Part shown: one piece after another, positions 8,736 through 16,975 of the stretch
How the letters are laid out: each line of letters begins with the position of its first letter
How positions within the stretch are numbered: the first letter of the stretch is position 1
Origin: Tectiglobus sp965223355
Lineage (GTDB): Bacteria; Pseudomonadota; Alphaproteobacteria; Rhizobiales; Hyphomicrobiaceae
Reading direction: 5' to 3'
DNA length: 64,000 bases
Assembly (NCBI GenBank): GCA_965223355.1
Contig: CBDCWE010000003.1
Coordinates: 2,666,001-2,730,000, forward strand
Program-made: the position numbers and the translations under genes
Notes under the pieces: model-generated
What the model saw: only the letters and a program-made list of their open reading frames with translations
Told to the model about the DNA's origin: nothing
Database searches by the model: none

Positions 8736-8880
8736 TTGTGTTGCTTCAAGAGGTTGTCCTCGGGCAGAGCGAGGCGGCTGATGGCTGTTGCGATCTGCGC
8801 ACCAATTCTGGAACTTTGGGGCGTGGCCGTGACGCTCGCTGCTGCCTGCAACGCGACGGCAGGCGTGGACGGTCGGCAGA
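8733..8880 (-). pseudogene. Relic of an IS481-type transposase C-terminus
   Basis: Read on the minus strand, a frame ends ...AISRLALPEDNLLKQHN-stop, closely resembling the C-terminus ...ISRLGLTENNLLKLHS of the intact IS481-type transposase at 62583-63539. A few codons upstream another frame reads SSERHGHAP, like the family's N-x-x-RPHAS motif, so the gene has frameshifts. Its stop codon TAG is formed at the junction with the family A fragment, the same arrangement as at the intact copy. The region up to about 9020 may hold more of the relic but cannot be read with confidence. Confidence 0.45.
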
Positions 8881-9024
8881 ACCTTGTTGTCAAGCTCACC
8901 ACAACGATTGCTCGCCATCAACAACCACAAGCAGCCGTTGGCCGATCCGAATTGCGATTGCGTTGGCGTGCACTGCAGCCAAACAACATTGAGACGCGGC
9001 GGGTGGTGGCACCGGCTGCGCAAA

Positions 9025-9138
9025 TCAGCCGCTCCCCAAAATCTGGTTGAGTAACGTCAGCTGGCCGGCGCGCAAGACGAGCAGCCAAACGACACTGGCG
9101 CTCAAGGCGCCCAGCACGAACCAAACAACGCGTTGCAT
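9025..9138 (-). CDS. Small single-pass membrane peptide (37 residues)
   Basis: An ATG at 9138 opens a 37-codon frame (MQRVVWFVLGALSASVVWLL...NQILGSG, stop 9025). Residues 3-26 form one hydrophobic segment with a basic residue on either side, which predicts a single-pass inner-membrane peptide. A GAGG motif lies about 11 bases upstream. The gene follows the patatin-like lipoprotein gene by 33 bases on the same strand, so the two may be cotranscribed. The family is not recognised. Short open frames with a hydrophobic run can arise by chance, so this is a candidate. Confidence 0.45.
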   Translation of the reverse strand: MQRVVWFVLGALSASVVWLLVLRAGQLTLLNQILGSG

Positions 9139-9171
9139 GACGAACCGATCCTCAACTGATCTTGAGCAGTG

Positions 9172-10383
9172 TCAAATCCCGGGAGGTTTCTTGGCCCACC
9201 TGTAGCCCTTTCTGGCCAGCTCGAAGCCCAAACGGTAGAGCTTTCGCATATAGACTTTGTCGAAGGGTTCCTTGCTCTTCTCGCGAAATGACAATGGAAT
9301 ACTGGCAAGGTTGTAGTCGATCCGATTTTCTTTGGCGCGCAAGTAGAGCTTAATCAGATCGCCTTCCAGTTGCTGCTTGATCAAGGTCACGATTGAGCGG
9401 CCGGCAATGTCGAGCGCGGTACTCTTGGTCACAGCCGGGCTCGGGCCGGTCTTATCGTTTGCAACAACGTAGATCCGACGCCTTAGTCTGCGTCCGCCGC
9501 GCTCGTCGAGCTTCTTGAGATCCAGGTGCAATGGCAACAGGAACGCGTTTTCCGTGGTGCCGCCGTCGACGTGCATTTCCTGGTAAGTCTTGCCGTCCGC
9601 CGCCACCCTTATGAACACCGGCGGAAACAGCCCGGGCAGAGCGGCGGAGGCCAACAGCACGGATCTGAACAGCGCGAACGATTTGTTCGTGCCAAGTTGG
9701 GCAATGCGGCCCATATCCCAAACGACGGGCCGCTCGGCATCGATGTTGGTGGTTCCAACCAACAGGCGCCGGCCTTTGGCGTGCTCGCGAGCGACGGCGT
9801 TGATGAGCTTGCGATCGATGTACCTGGCAATCAAGTTGCGCAGCGGTGTCGTGTCGGACAATGCGCTACCGCCCGCCAGTCCGGCAAGGACCTGGGGTTT
9901 AACGAGATCCTTTGTCGAATATTGTGTATAGATCTCGCGCAGCGGCCGATCATAGTCCGAGCCGAGAAACGCAAACGGCGCCATCAGCGCGCCAGTACTG
10001 ACGCCGCTGACAATCTCGAATTCCGGTCGCTTGCCCGTCGCCGACCACCCGTTCAACAGTCCGGCGCCAAACGCGCCGTTCGCGCCGCCGCCGGAAAGTG
10101 CGAGGTAAGACACGGTGCGTCGGCGTTGCTTCAAAAACCCTGGACGGCTTTTCCGAATCTGGCGGAGCCGGTAAGCTGCGTGCTTTTCAAGGTCTGGGAT
10201 GGCGACATCGCCCCATCCGCGCACGCGCCCGACGCCCTTGACCTCGACCTTGTCTGCCAGCTCGTTCGGGACCGGCAAACGCGGCCTGGATGCACAGCCT
10301 GCCTGCAACAGACATAGCCCGCCGGCAACCACGGTGAGCATCAGGCGCAACCGACGTCCGGGATGAAAGTTCTCAATCCGCAA
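9172..10383 (-). CDS. Patatin-like phospholipase, predicted lipoprotein
   Basis: 403 residues. A lipoprotein signal peptide ends in the lipobox LQAGC with Cys30, so the mature protein is probably lipid-anchored. The patatin domain shows the oxyanion-hole motif GGGANG (98-103), the nucleophile elbow GVSTG with Ser129, and the catalytic Asp in VDGG (about residue 275). These are the complete Ser-Asp dyad of bacterial patatin-like lipases, which release fatty acids from phospholipids or other acyl lipids. Its genomic neighbours are IS debris and a small membrane peptide, so context adds little about the substrate. Confidence 0.9.
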   Translation of the reverse strand: MRIENFHPGRRLRLMLTVVAGGLCLLQAGCASRPRLPVPNELADKVEVKGVGRVRGWGDVAIPDLEKHAAYRLRQIRKSRPGFLKQRRRTVSYLALSGGGANGAFGAGLLNGWSATGKRPEFEIVSGVSTGALMAPFAFLGSDYDRPLREIYTQYSTKDLVKPQVLAGLAGGSALSDTTPLRNLIARYIDRKLINAVAREHAKGRRLLVGTTNIDAERPVVWDMGRIAQLGTNKSFALFRSVLLASAALPGLFPPVFIRVAADGKTYQEMHVDGGTTENAFLLPLHLDLKKLDERGGRRLRRRIYVVANDKTGPSPAVTKSTALDIAGRSIVTLIKQQLEGDLIKLYLRAKENRIDYNLASIPLSFREKSKEPFDKVYMRKLYRLGFELARKGYRWAKKPPGI

Positions 10384-10988
10384 AGATCAACTCCATCAAT
10401 TGCAAGCCCAAATGTCGCCGATCTCATCGCACTTGACGTTGGGGCTAAGCTGCTTTGCCAATAAAATGCGTTTACTGCGATGCGATGGCGAAAATGGGCT
10501 GACCGACGGCAGGTCGGCCGGCACTCAATCAGATTGGCAGGAACTCAGATCGGCAGGAACATTGTCCAAAGTTTCAACAAAGGGCGTTCACTTTCTTGAA
10601 ATTTCGCGACATCGACTTGAGCGGGTGTGGGCCAGCTGTTAGGAGTGTTGCGGATAAGACGCTGATCTGCGATGACAGGTGGTGCGGCGGAGACGGGCGT
10701 CAACCGAGCCTAATGGTCTCTATCACCTAAAATGGCGCATCTCAATGCGCTGCCCTGGTTCGTGAGCAGGCCTGGTTCGTGAGAAGGACGGCGGGCCAAA
10801 GCATAGCGGGCGCTATGGTGAGTGCGGCTGACGCCCTCAAGGGGCCAGGGCACACACACCGAAGACACTCAGATTTGGCCTGGTGCCAGCGTTGCTGCGG
10901 CCTTATGATGCCCCAGCATCACCCACCGCGCTTTGGCACAGACCAAATTTTGAGTGTCTGAATTCGTTTTTTTGGTGATGCAGACCAT
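10384..10988. other. 605-bp intergenic region with repeat remnants
   Basis: No convincing gene. It holds a copy of repeat D (about 10717-10812: a small GCGCAT/ATGCGC hairpin, then two CTGGTTCGTGAG copies and a CAAAGCATAGCG tail) and a separate inverted-repeat element at 10864-10960. The rest shows no recognisable signal; it probably includes the promoter region of the patatin-like gene. Confidence 0.5.
10864..10960. repeat. 97-bp imperfect inverted-repeat element
   Basis: The arms GACACTCAGATTTGG...GGTGCC and, inverted, GACACTCAAAATTTGG...GTGCC flank a short centre. About 25 of 30 terminal positions match. It lies in the intergenic region upstream of a family A copy. It could be a MITE of another family or a degraded IS end pair. 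Confidence 0.45.
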
Positions 10989-10990
10989 TA

Positions 10991-11123
10991 GATCATCGTG
11001 CTTTAAGTTGGAACCGCTATTGCGGTTCCAACTTAAAGCACAAAGATGATCGCCACTTTAGAGGCGAGCAACTTTCTGCCTTTATTCGGGATCGTTCCGA
11101 TCCCGAATAAAGGCAGGTTGCTC
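10991..11123 (+). repeat. Repeat family A, copy 1 (full length, 133 bp)
   Basis: Two adjacent hairpins. The first has arms GTGCTTTAAGTTGGAACCGC with a 4-base loop. The second has outer arms GAGCAAC/GTTGCTC and inner arms CTGCCTTTATTCGGGATCG with a three-T bulge. Flanked by TA on both sides (10989-10990 and 11124-11125). It lies 68 bases upstream of the chosen start of the efflux adaptor gene. Confidence 0.9.
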
Positions 11124-11191
11124 TAGCAATGGCCGCACCACTAAGTTCGGTTGATGCGGGCCTCGGGCAGTTGGATCCGATGAGGGCAGGT

Positions 11192-12298
11192 ATGCGTGGG
11201 TTCCTTGGCCCGTTGGCGGGCACGTGGGCGTTGATAGTGCTGGCAGGCTGCGGCCAAGAAGCTGACAGGCCCGAAGAGTTTCCGCCTCGCGCGATCAAGC
11301 ACATGACCGTCGGACAAGTTGCCGGCAAAGATAACCGGATCCTGGCGGGTGTGGTGGAGGCCGGGACCAGTTCCAACGTTGCCTTCGAGATCAAGGGCCG
11401 GATCGTCGAGATCAGCGCCAAAGTCGGAGACGCTGTCCAAACCGGCCAACGCCTCGCACAACTTGATCCCAAGCCCTACGAACTCGAGCTCAGGCAAGCC
11501 GAACTTGCGCTGGAGCAAGCCAACGCCAGTCTCGTCGACGCGCAGCAAAAGTACGCGCAAACGAAGGAATTGTGGGACAAGCGATTTGCGACTCGGACGG
11601 CGTTTGATACGGCCACGGCTACGCTGCGCAACGCGCAAGCGCAGGTCGGGATTGCCAACAGCCAGTTGGAATTGCGCAAACGCGATGTCGAGAAGACAAA
11701 TCTTGTCGCCCCGTTCTCCGGCACGGTTTCCGAACGCAAAGTGGAAGTGTTCGAAGAGATCACCCCAGGTCAGGCGATCTACGTGGTTCAGACGCAAGGC
11801 GAGAACAAAGTCCAAATTGCCGCTCCGGACAGCCTGATCGGATCGATCCGGATCGGGCAGGACGTGACGGTTCGGTTCCCGACACTGAAGGGTAGGAATG
11901 AGGTGGCGGCCGGCAAGGTCACGGAGATCTCGCCGCAAGCCGGTGATGCGTCCGCTTTTCCGGTGGTCGTGCGCCTGACGACTTCGCCCACAGGTGTTCG
12001 CTCGGGGATGAGTGCGGAAGTTCAGTTCCGGTTTGCGACCGCGGCCACCGGCACGGCGTTCTCCGTTCCGATTGGCGCGCTCAAGCCCAGCATCAAAGGC
12101 AACAACGCGCTTGTCTATGTCTTTGACAAAGAAACCGGCGTGGTCCGCGAGCGCTCGGTTCGCGTTGTCGGCGTTGATGGTAACGAACCGCAGATTGTCG
12201 GCGAGCTGAAAGCGGGAGACGTCATTGCGACCGCCGGCGTTGGGCACATGTATGATGGCATGAAGGTCAGACTGATGCCGGCCGAGAAGCCATTCTAG
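11192..12298 (+). CDS. RND efflux periplasmic adaptor (membrane fusion protein), lipoprotein
   Basis: About 368 residues from the ATG at 11192, chosen because GAGG lies six bases upstream and the sequence begins with a clean lipoprotein signal ending in the lipobox VLAGC; an ATG at 11180 is also possible. It shows the adaptor architecture: N-terminal beta-barrel strand, lipoyl half (VEISAKVGDAVQTGQ), long alpha hairpin (about 90-160), second lipoyl half (NLVAPFSGTVSERKVEVFEEITPGQ), barrel and membrane-proximal domain. With the downstream RND pump it would form two parts of a tripartite exporter; no outer-membrane factor gene is in the window. Both flanks are family A repeats, and the TAG stop overlaps the TA junction of copy 2. 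Confidence 0.9.
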   Translation: MRGFLGPLAGTWALIVLAGCGQEADRPEEFPPRAIKHMTVGQVAGKDNRILAGVVEAGTSSNVAFEIKGRIVEISAKVGDAVQTGQRLAQLDPKPYELELRQAELALEQANASLVDAQQKYAQTKELWDKRFATRTAFDTATATLRNAQAQVGIANSQLELRKRDVEKTNLVAPFSGTVSERKVEVFEEITPGQAIYVVQTQGENKVQIAAPDSLIGSIRIGQDVTVRFPTLKGRNEVAAGKVTEISPQAGDASAFPVVVRLTTSPTGVRSGMSAEVQFRFATAATGTAFSVPIGALKPSIKGNNALVYVFDKETGVVRERSVRVVGVDGNEPQIVGELKAGDVIATAGVGHMYDGMKVRLMPAEKPF

Positions 12299-12430
12299 AT
12301 CATCGTGCTTTAAGTTGGAACCGCTATTGCGGTTCCAACTTAAAGCACAAAGATGATCGCCACTTTAGAGGCGAGCAACTTTCTGCCTTTATTCGGGATC
12401 GTTCCGATTCCGAATAAAGGCAGGTTGCTC
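12298..12430 (+). repeat. Repeat family A, copy 2 (full length, 133 bp)
   Basis: Nearly identical to copy 1 and in the same orientation; flanked by TA (12296-12297 and 12431-12432). The left TA plus the first G of the element form the stop codon of the adaptor gene. The adaptor gene therefore lies between two direct copies 1.2 kb apart. Confidence 0.9.
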
Positions 12431-12600
12431 TAGGCCAATCACTTTACCGACACGCGGTCGGCACGGAGGTCACATGCACCAACAGCCAGGCGAAACACGC
12501 CGTACGATGTGGTCGATCGCGGCACGGGGTCGACGCGGCATGGTGTGCATTGGGCGCCGCCGGCGTGGCCGCGCTGGCCAGCCCATCGGCGGCGTTGGGT

Positions 12601-12722
12601 GGCGCAGGCCCGTTGCGCGGCGCAGGCCTATAACACCATACGCTTATCACCGTTCGCCGCGCTGCGTAGCGCGGTTGAACGCGATGATGACCGAAGTAGC
12701 GGTGCAGTGATCGGGCCAGGGG
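12601..12722 (+). repeat. Repeat E, copy 1
   Basis: A GC-rich stretch sharing GTTGCGCGGCGCAG, a CACC...CGC core and an AACGCGATGATGACC...AGTGATCG tail with 24941-25058, and in its tail with about 50300-50356. Identity is roughly two thirds by eye. It ends just before the RND pump start; the rest of the gap 12434-12729 shows no gene. Confidence 0.45.
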
Positions 12723-12729
12723 GCGTTGC

Positions 12730-15700
12730 ATGCTGACATCGCTGGCGCTCAAAAACAAAACGCTGACGGCGGCGCTATTGTTGCTCTGCGCCGTTTTCGG
12801 CGCCGTCGGATTGCCCTCGCATCCCTCGCGTGAAGATCCCGCCATCACGATCCGCAATGCATCGGTGATTGCACGCTATCCCGGCATGCCCGCAAATCGG
12901 ATCGAGCAGCTGCTGACCAAGCGGCTCGAAGAAAAGATTCGCGAAATTCCGCAGGTCGACAAGATCGAGTCGATTTCGTCGACAGGTCAGTCACTCATCA
13001 AGATCACGTTGGCAGACAAGTACACCAACGTTGTTCCGGTGTGGGCCGACTTGCGCAACAAAATGGACGACGTCCGCGGCAGTCTTCCCAGCGGCACGGA
13101 AGGCCCGCTGGTCTCGGATGACAAGGGTAACGTCGCGATGGCCACGATCGCCATAACCGGCGATGGGTTCTCGATTGCTGAAATGTATCAGGCGGCCAAA
13201 ACATTTCGCCGTGAAATCTATGCGAAGGTCAAAGGTGTTCGAAAAGTTGAATTGTTTGGCGACGAGGATCAGCGAATTTTTGTCGAGTTCGACAATATCC
13301 GCCTGTCCCGTATGGGCCTCAGTCCGCGATCGATTCTCGATGCCATTTCCAAGCGCAACATTATCCTGCCCGGCGGCAAGATCGAGGCCGACGGCAAGAC
13401 CTTCAATATCGAACCGACCGGCGACTTCAGCGCCGTCAGGGAATTGCGAAATATCGCCTTCAGCATCGACAGCAGTGATGCCCCGGTCTACTTGAATGAC
13501 ATCGCCAAGATTACGACGGGCTACGAAGATCCGCCGCGTAAACCGGTGTTCTGGAACGGGCGACCAGCAATCGTCGTGTCGGTCTCCATGGTTGACCAGT
13601 TCGATGCCACCGCGTTTGGGCGAAGTCTGCAGACGACGACCGAGCAGTTCGAGCAATCCCTGCCGGTGGGCTTCACGCTCGACTACGTCACCTGGCAGCC
13701 GAAGGATATTGAGCGCGCGGTATTCGGCGTGTTCAACAACCTGTGGCAGACGGTTATCGTCGTATTGGTGGTGGTGATCGCGTTTCTTGGATTGCGGACC
13801 GGGTTGATCGTCGGTGCCATGGTTCCCCTGGTGATGATCACAAGCATCATTGTGATGCGCTTGACCGGCATCGAACTGGAACGGATGTCGCTTGCCTCGC
13901 TGATCATCGCGTTGGGGCTGTTGGTCGACAACGGCATCGTCGTTGCCGAGGATCTCAAAGGGCGCCTGGAACGTGGCGAGGAGCGAACCAGCGCCGCGCT
14001 CGCGACCGGATCGAGCCTATCGATGCCGCTGTTGGCAGCGTCCCTGACAACGATCCTCGCATTCATGCCGTTGATGCTGGCGCCGGGCGGAGCCGGCGAA
14101 TATACCCGATCGATCTCGCTCGTCATCGCGATTGCCTTGATCGTGAGCTGGATCATCGCGCTCACTGCTTTGATCCTGCTCTGCATCTGGTTTCTGAAAG
14201 TCGCCGAACCCGTTGACGACGACGTCGCCTATGCAAAATGGTACTATGACGCCTACCGCGGCTTCATGAGGACTTGCCTTTCTTACCGTTACCTCTCGGT
14301 TGGCGTCGCCTTTTCGACGTTGTTGGTCGGCATCTTCTTGTTCCAGTTCGCAGCCAAAACCTTTTTTCCGCAATCGGAGCGAGCACAACTCCAGGTGATC
14401 GTGGAGCTGCCCCAGGGCCACAACACGATAGCGACGCGCAAGGTTACGCAGAAGATCGAAAGCTGGCTTCTGGATAAGTCCCGCAATCCCGAGGTTGTAA
14501 ATGTCATCACCTATATCGCCGACGGCGGACCGCGATTTTATCTCGCTCTGAGCCCGGTCGATGGAACGCCCAACACCGCCTACATGCTTGTTGAGCTGAA
14601 ATCTTCTGCCGGGGTTGACGCCCTCGCGAACCGGGTCAGATTGTTCACCGCCAATCAGATGCCGGAGGCAGAAATCTATCCCAAGCCAATGTCGATGGGC
14701 CCCAACGAGGCCGGCCTGGTCGCCTATCGGATTGTCGGTCCGGATGAGAGCGTCTTGAAGCGTGCAGCGGAACAACTCCAGCTCGCCCTGCGACGCGTGC
14801 CCTGGACCATTGACATTACCGACGACTGGAAGAACCCGGTCGTGACCATCCAGGCGGTCGTCGACCAAGAGGCGGCCCGTCGCGCCGGTGTTTCAAGCGA
14901 AGACGTCGCCAATGCGCTCAACAGTCAGTTATCTGGTTCCACCGTGACCAACTTCCGCGTTGGCGACATCTCCATACCAATCGTATTTCGGGCGGTTGAG
15001 AATCAGCGAACCAATCTCGACCGCCTGCGTTCGCTCAATATTGCGATAGCGGATTCAAGCCCGGTTCCGCTCGTCCAGATCGCGCGCCTGAGGGCCAAAA
15101 CAGGCTTTTCGCAGGTCCGCCGCACTGATCTTGAGCGGACAATCACAGTTTCAGCCAAGAGTCGAACCCTCACAGCAGCTGCCCTCGACGCAAAATTGTC
15201 GGCGGAAATCGAAACGCTGCGCAAAACGCTGCCGGCAGCCTACCGCATTGAAAAGGGCGGGGAGCTCGAAGGATCATCAGACGCGCAGGGGGCGTTGTTT
15301 GCCAACGTGCCGCTTGCGTTTGCGCTGATGTTTCTCGTCCTCATCTGGCAGTTTGACAGCATCATCAAACCCGTCATGATTTTTTTGACCATTCCACTTG
15401 TCATCACTGGCGTTGCGCTTGCGTTGGTGCTGATGCCTGGCGCCAACTTCTCCTTCATGGGCATTCTTGGACTGTTGGCGCTGTCTGGCATTGTCATCAA
15501 CAATGCCATCGTGCTGATCGACAGGATTGACCTTGAACGCGACAACGGCCGGGAGTTTTTCGAGGCCATTACCGAAGCCGGCGTCCGCCGTCTGCAACCG
15601 ATTGTCATGACGACATTCACGACGGCAATGGGGCTGTTGCCGATTATCATATCCAGGGATGTGCTGTTTTATGATCTCGCCGTGGTCATTGCCGGCGGCT

Positions 15701-15789
15701 TGTTGGTCGGCACCGTTCTGACCCTGGTCGTGATCCCAAGCCTCTATGCCATGCTCTACGGACATCGCCGGCATCCGGCCCCGGCCTAG
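12730..15789 (+). CDS. RND-family efflux pump, inner-membrane permease subunit
   Basis: 1,019 residues, full length for an AcrB/HAE1-type proton-driven RND permease. Signatures include the N-terminal transmembrane helix, the porter-domain SREDPAITIRNASVIARYPG segment, transmembrane helix 4, and the second-half LLALSGIVINNAIVLIDRIDLER motif in helix 10. In helix 4 the usual adjacent proton-relay pair Asp-Asp reads Asp400-Asn401 (LLVDNGIVVAED), a substitution seen in some RND branches, so activity cannot be ruled out. It pairs with the upstream adaptor; a 300-bp gap containing repeat material separates them. The substrate is unknown. Confidence 0.93.
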   Translation: MLTSLALKNKTLTAALLLLCAVFGAVGLPSHPSREDPAITIRNASVIARYPGMPANRIEQLLTKRLEEKIREIPQVDKIESISSTGQSLIKITLADKYTNVVPVWADLRNKMDDVRGSLPSGTEGPLVSDDKGNVAMATIAITGDGFSIAEMYQAAKTFRREIYAKVKGVRKVELFGDEDQRIFVEFDNIRLSRMGLSPRSILDAISKRNIILPGGKIEADGKTFNIEPTGDFSAVRELRNIAFSIDSSDAPVYLNDIAKITTGYEDPPRKPVFWNGRPAIVVSVSMVDQFDATAFGRSLQTTTEQFEQSLPVGFTLDYVTWQPKDIERAVFGVFNNLWQTVIVVLVVVIAFLGLRTGLIVGAMVPLVMITSIIVMRLTGIELERMSLASLIIALGLLVDNGIVVAEDLKGRLERGEERTSAALATGSSLSMPLLAASLTTILAFMPLMLAPGGAGEYTRSISLVIAIALIVSWIIALTALILLCIWFLKVAEPVDDDVAYAKWYYDAYRGFMRTCLSYRYLSVGVAFSTLLVGIFLFQFAAKTFFPQSERAQLQVIVELPQGHNTIATRKVTQKIESWLLDKSRNPEVVNVITYIADGGPRFYLALSPVDGTPNTAYMLVELKSSAGVDALANRVRLFTANQMPEAEIYPKPMSMGPNEAGLVAYRIVGPDESVLKRAAEQLQLALRRVPWTIDITDDWKNPVVTIQAVVDQEAARRAGVSSEDVANALNSQLSGSTVTNFRVGDISIPIVFRAVENQRTNLDRLRSLNIAIADSSPVPLVQIARLRAKTGFSQVRRTDLERTITVSAKSRTLTAAALDAKLSAEIETLRKTLPAAYRIEKGGELEGSSDAQGALFANVPLAFALMFLVLIWQFDSIIKPVMIFLTIPLVITGVALALVLMPGANFSFMGILGLLALSGIVINNAIVLIDRIDLERDNGREFFEAITEAGVRRLQPIVMTTFTTAMGLLPIIISRDVLFYDLAVVIAGGLLVGTVLTLVVIPSLYAMLYGHRRHPAPA

Positions 15790-15922
15790 GAAACCGCTGA
15801 ACAACTATCGCTTTGGACGTCCCGTGCCGCCTAGAGCATTTCAGCGTTAGCCTGAATCGGTGGATTCCCAAATCAGTTGGTTTCTGATTCAACATGGGTG
15901 CTGGGTAAGGGGGCCAGCATCC

Positions 15923-16282
15923 ATGGCAAAACCATACTCTGACGATCTTCGTGCACGTGTTCGAGCGGCAATCGAAGCAGGCCACAGTTTGCGGTCGATC
16001 GCGGAACGTTTCGACCTTGCACCGTCGACAGTCATCACCTGGGCCAAGCGCGTGCGGGAGACGGGCAGCATCGCGCCAGGAAAATTCGGCGGACACAAAA
16101 GGTGCCGATTGGAACCGCACCGGGGCGTGGTTCTGGATTTGATCGAGACCACGCCGCATCTGACGCTGCACCGTATGAAAGACCTGCTGGCGGCCCGCGG
16201 TGTTCGCGTCTCGCATGACACCGTTTGGCGCTTTCTCCGACGCGAAGGGTTGAGTTTCAAAAAAAACGCTGCTGGCGATTGA
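15923..16282 (+). CDS. IS630-family transposase, N-terminal part
   Basis: 120 residues beginning MAKPYSDDLRARV: a helix-turn-helix DNA-binding region (SLRSIAERFDLAPSTV) plus a winged-helix segment (VRVSHDTVWRFLRREGLSFKK). The frame ends shortly after an eight-adenine run at 16259-16266. Removing one A (or a +1 shift there) joins this frame to the downstream catalytic frame to give a normal-length transposase, so the two parts probably form one protein through slippage on the A run. A fixed inactivating indel is the alternative. Confidence 0.8.
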   Translation: MAKPYSDDLRARVRAAIEAGHSLRSIAERFDLAPSTVITWAKRVRETGSIAPGKFGGHKRCRLEPHRGVVLDLIETTPHLTLHRMKDLLAARGVRVSHDTVWRFLRREGLSFKKNAAGD

Positions 16283-16331
16283 ACAGTTCCGCAATGACGT
16301 TGCGCGACGGCGTGCACGTTGGTGTGGTGCA

Positions 16332-16865
16332 ATGGGCAAGCTCGCCCCGGAGCGCCTTGTCTTTATCGATGAGACCTGGATCAAGACGGATATGGCGCCG
16401 ATCCGCGGCTGGGGACCAAAAGGCGAGCGCCTGAAAGGTTATGCGCCCGACAGCCGCTGGCGGACCTACACGTTTATTGCCGCCTTGCGCGTTGAAGCGT
16501 TGACCGCGCCCTGCGTCATCGATGGGCCGATCAACGGCGAATTGTTCCGGCTCTACGTTCAGCGCCTACTCGTGCCAACACTGCGCGCCGGCGACATCGT
16601 CATTCTCGATCGTCTAGGAAGCCATCGCGGGTGCGCGGCTCGAAATGCTATCCGCTCAGCCGGAGCAACGCTCGCATTCCTGCCCTCATATTCGCCCGAC
16701 CTTAATCCGATCGAGCAGGTGTTCTCCAAGGTCAAACACTGGATGCGAATGGCCGAAGAGCGCAACCTGGAAGCCATATCAAACCAGGTTGCAAGCGTCG
16801 TCTCCGCGATCACCGAAAGCGAATGCCGCAACTACATCAACAACGTCGGATATGGTCGAGCCTAA
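16332..16865 (+). CDS. IS630-family transposase, catalytic part
   Basis: The DDE_3 catalytic domain with first Asp in VFIDETWIKTDMAP, second Asp in VILDRLGSHRG, and Glu in SPDLNPIEQVFSKVKHWMR, all conserved. The frame is open upstream of this ATG to the A run at 16259-16266, reading KKTLLAIEQFRNDVARRR, which is the expected continuation of the first part. The printed ATG is therefore probably internal and the true product is the fused protein. Confidence 0.8.
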   Translation: MGKLAPERLVFIDETWIKTDMAPIRGWGPKGERLKGYAPDSRWRTYTFIAALRVEALTAPCVIDGPINGELFRLYVQRLLVPTLRAGDIVILDRLGSHRGCAARNAIRSAGATLAFLPSYSPDLNPIEQVFSKVKHWMRMAEERNLEAISNQVASVVSAITESECRNYINNVGYGRA

Positions 16866-16887
16866 GGCTGAAATGCTCTAAAGCACG

Positions 16888-16975
16888 ATGACCCGGCGCT
16901 ATGCTTTGGCACGCCGTCCCGCTCACGAACCAGGACAACGCATCTCAATGCGTCTTTTAAGTGATACGGGATCAC
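16888..16975 (-). repeat. Repeat D, copy 2
   Basis: On the minus strand this 88-bp stretch matches about 10717-10812 at roughly 80 percent: a TATCAC(C/T)TAAAA start, an ACGCAT/ATGCGT hairpin, CCTGGTTCGTGAG, and a GACGGCG(T/G)GCCAAAGCATAGCG tail. A shorter third copy is at about 50253-50300. It lies between the IS630-type element and the thiolase gene. Confidence 0.5.

Larger units (their letters stand above)
15834..16878 (+). mobile_element. IS630-family insertion sequence
   Basis: 1,045 bp with terminal inverted repeats GAGCATTTCAGC(G/C)TTAG, flanked on both sides by TA (15832-15833 and 16879-16880), the canonical IS630 target duplication. The right flank (AAGCACGATGA) is part of a family A repeat end, so the element landed next to or inside such a repeat. 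It encodes a transposase in two overlapping frames. Confidence 0.9.

Noticed and set aside
10991..11123. Rho-independent terminator
   Set aside because: The hairpins are long and bulged, have no T run, and sit upstream as well as downstream of genes in both orientations.
11141..12247. 368-codon minus-strand open frame
   Set aside because: Antisense to the efflux adaptor; a shadow frame rich in Arg/Asp.
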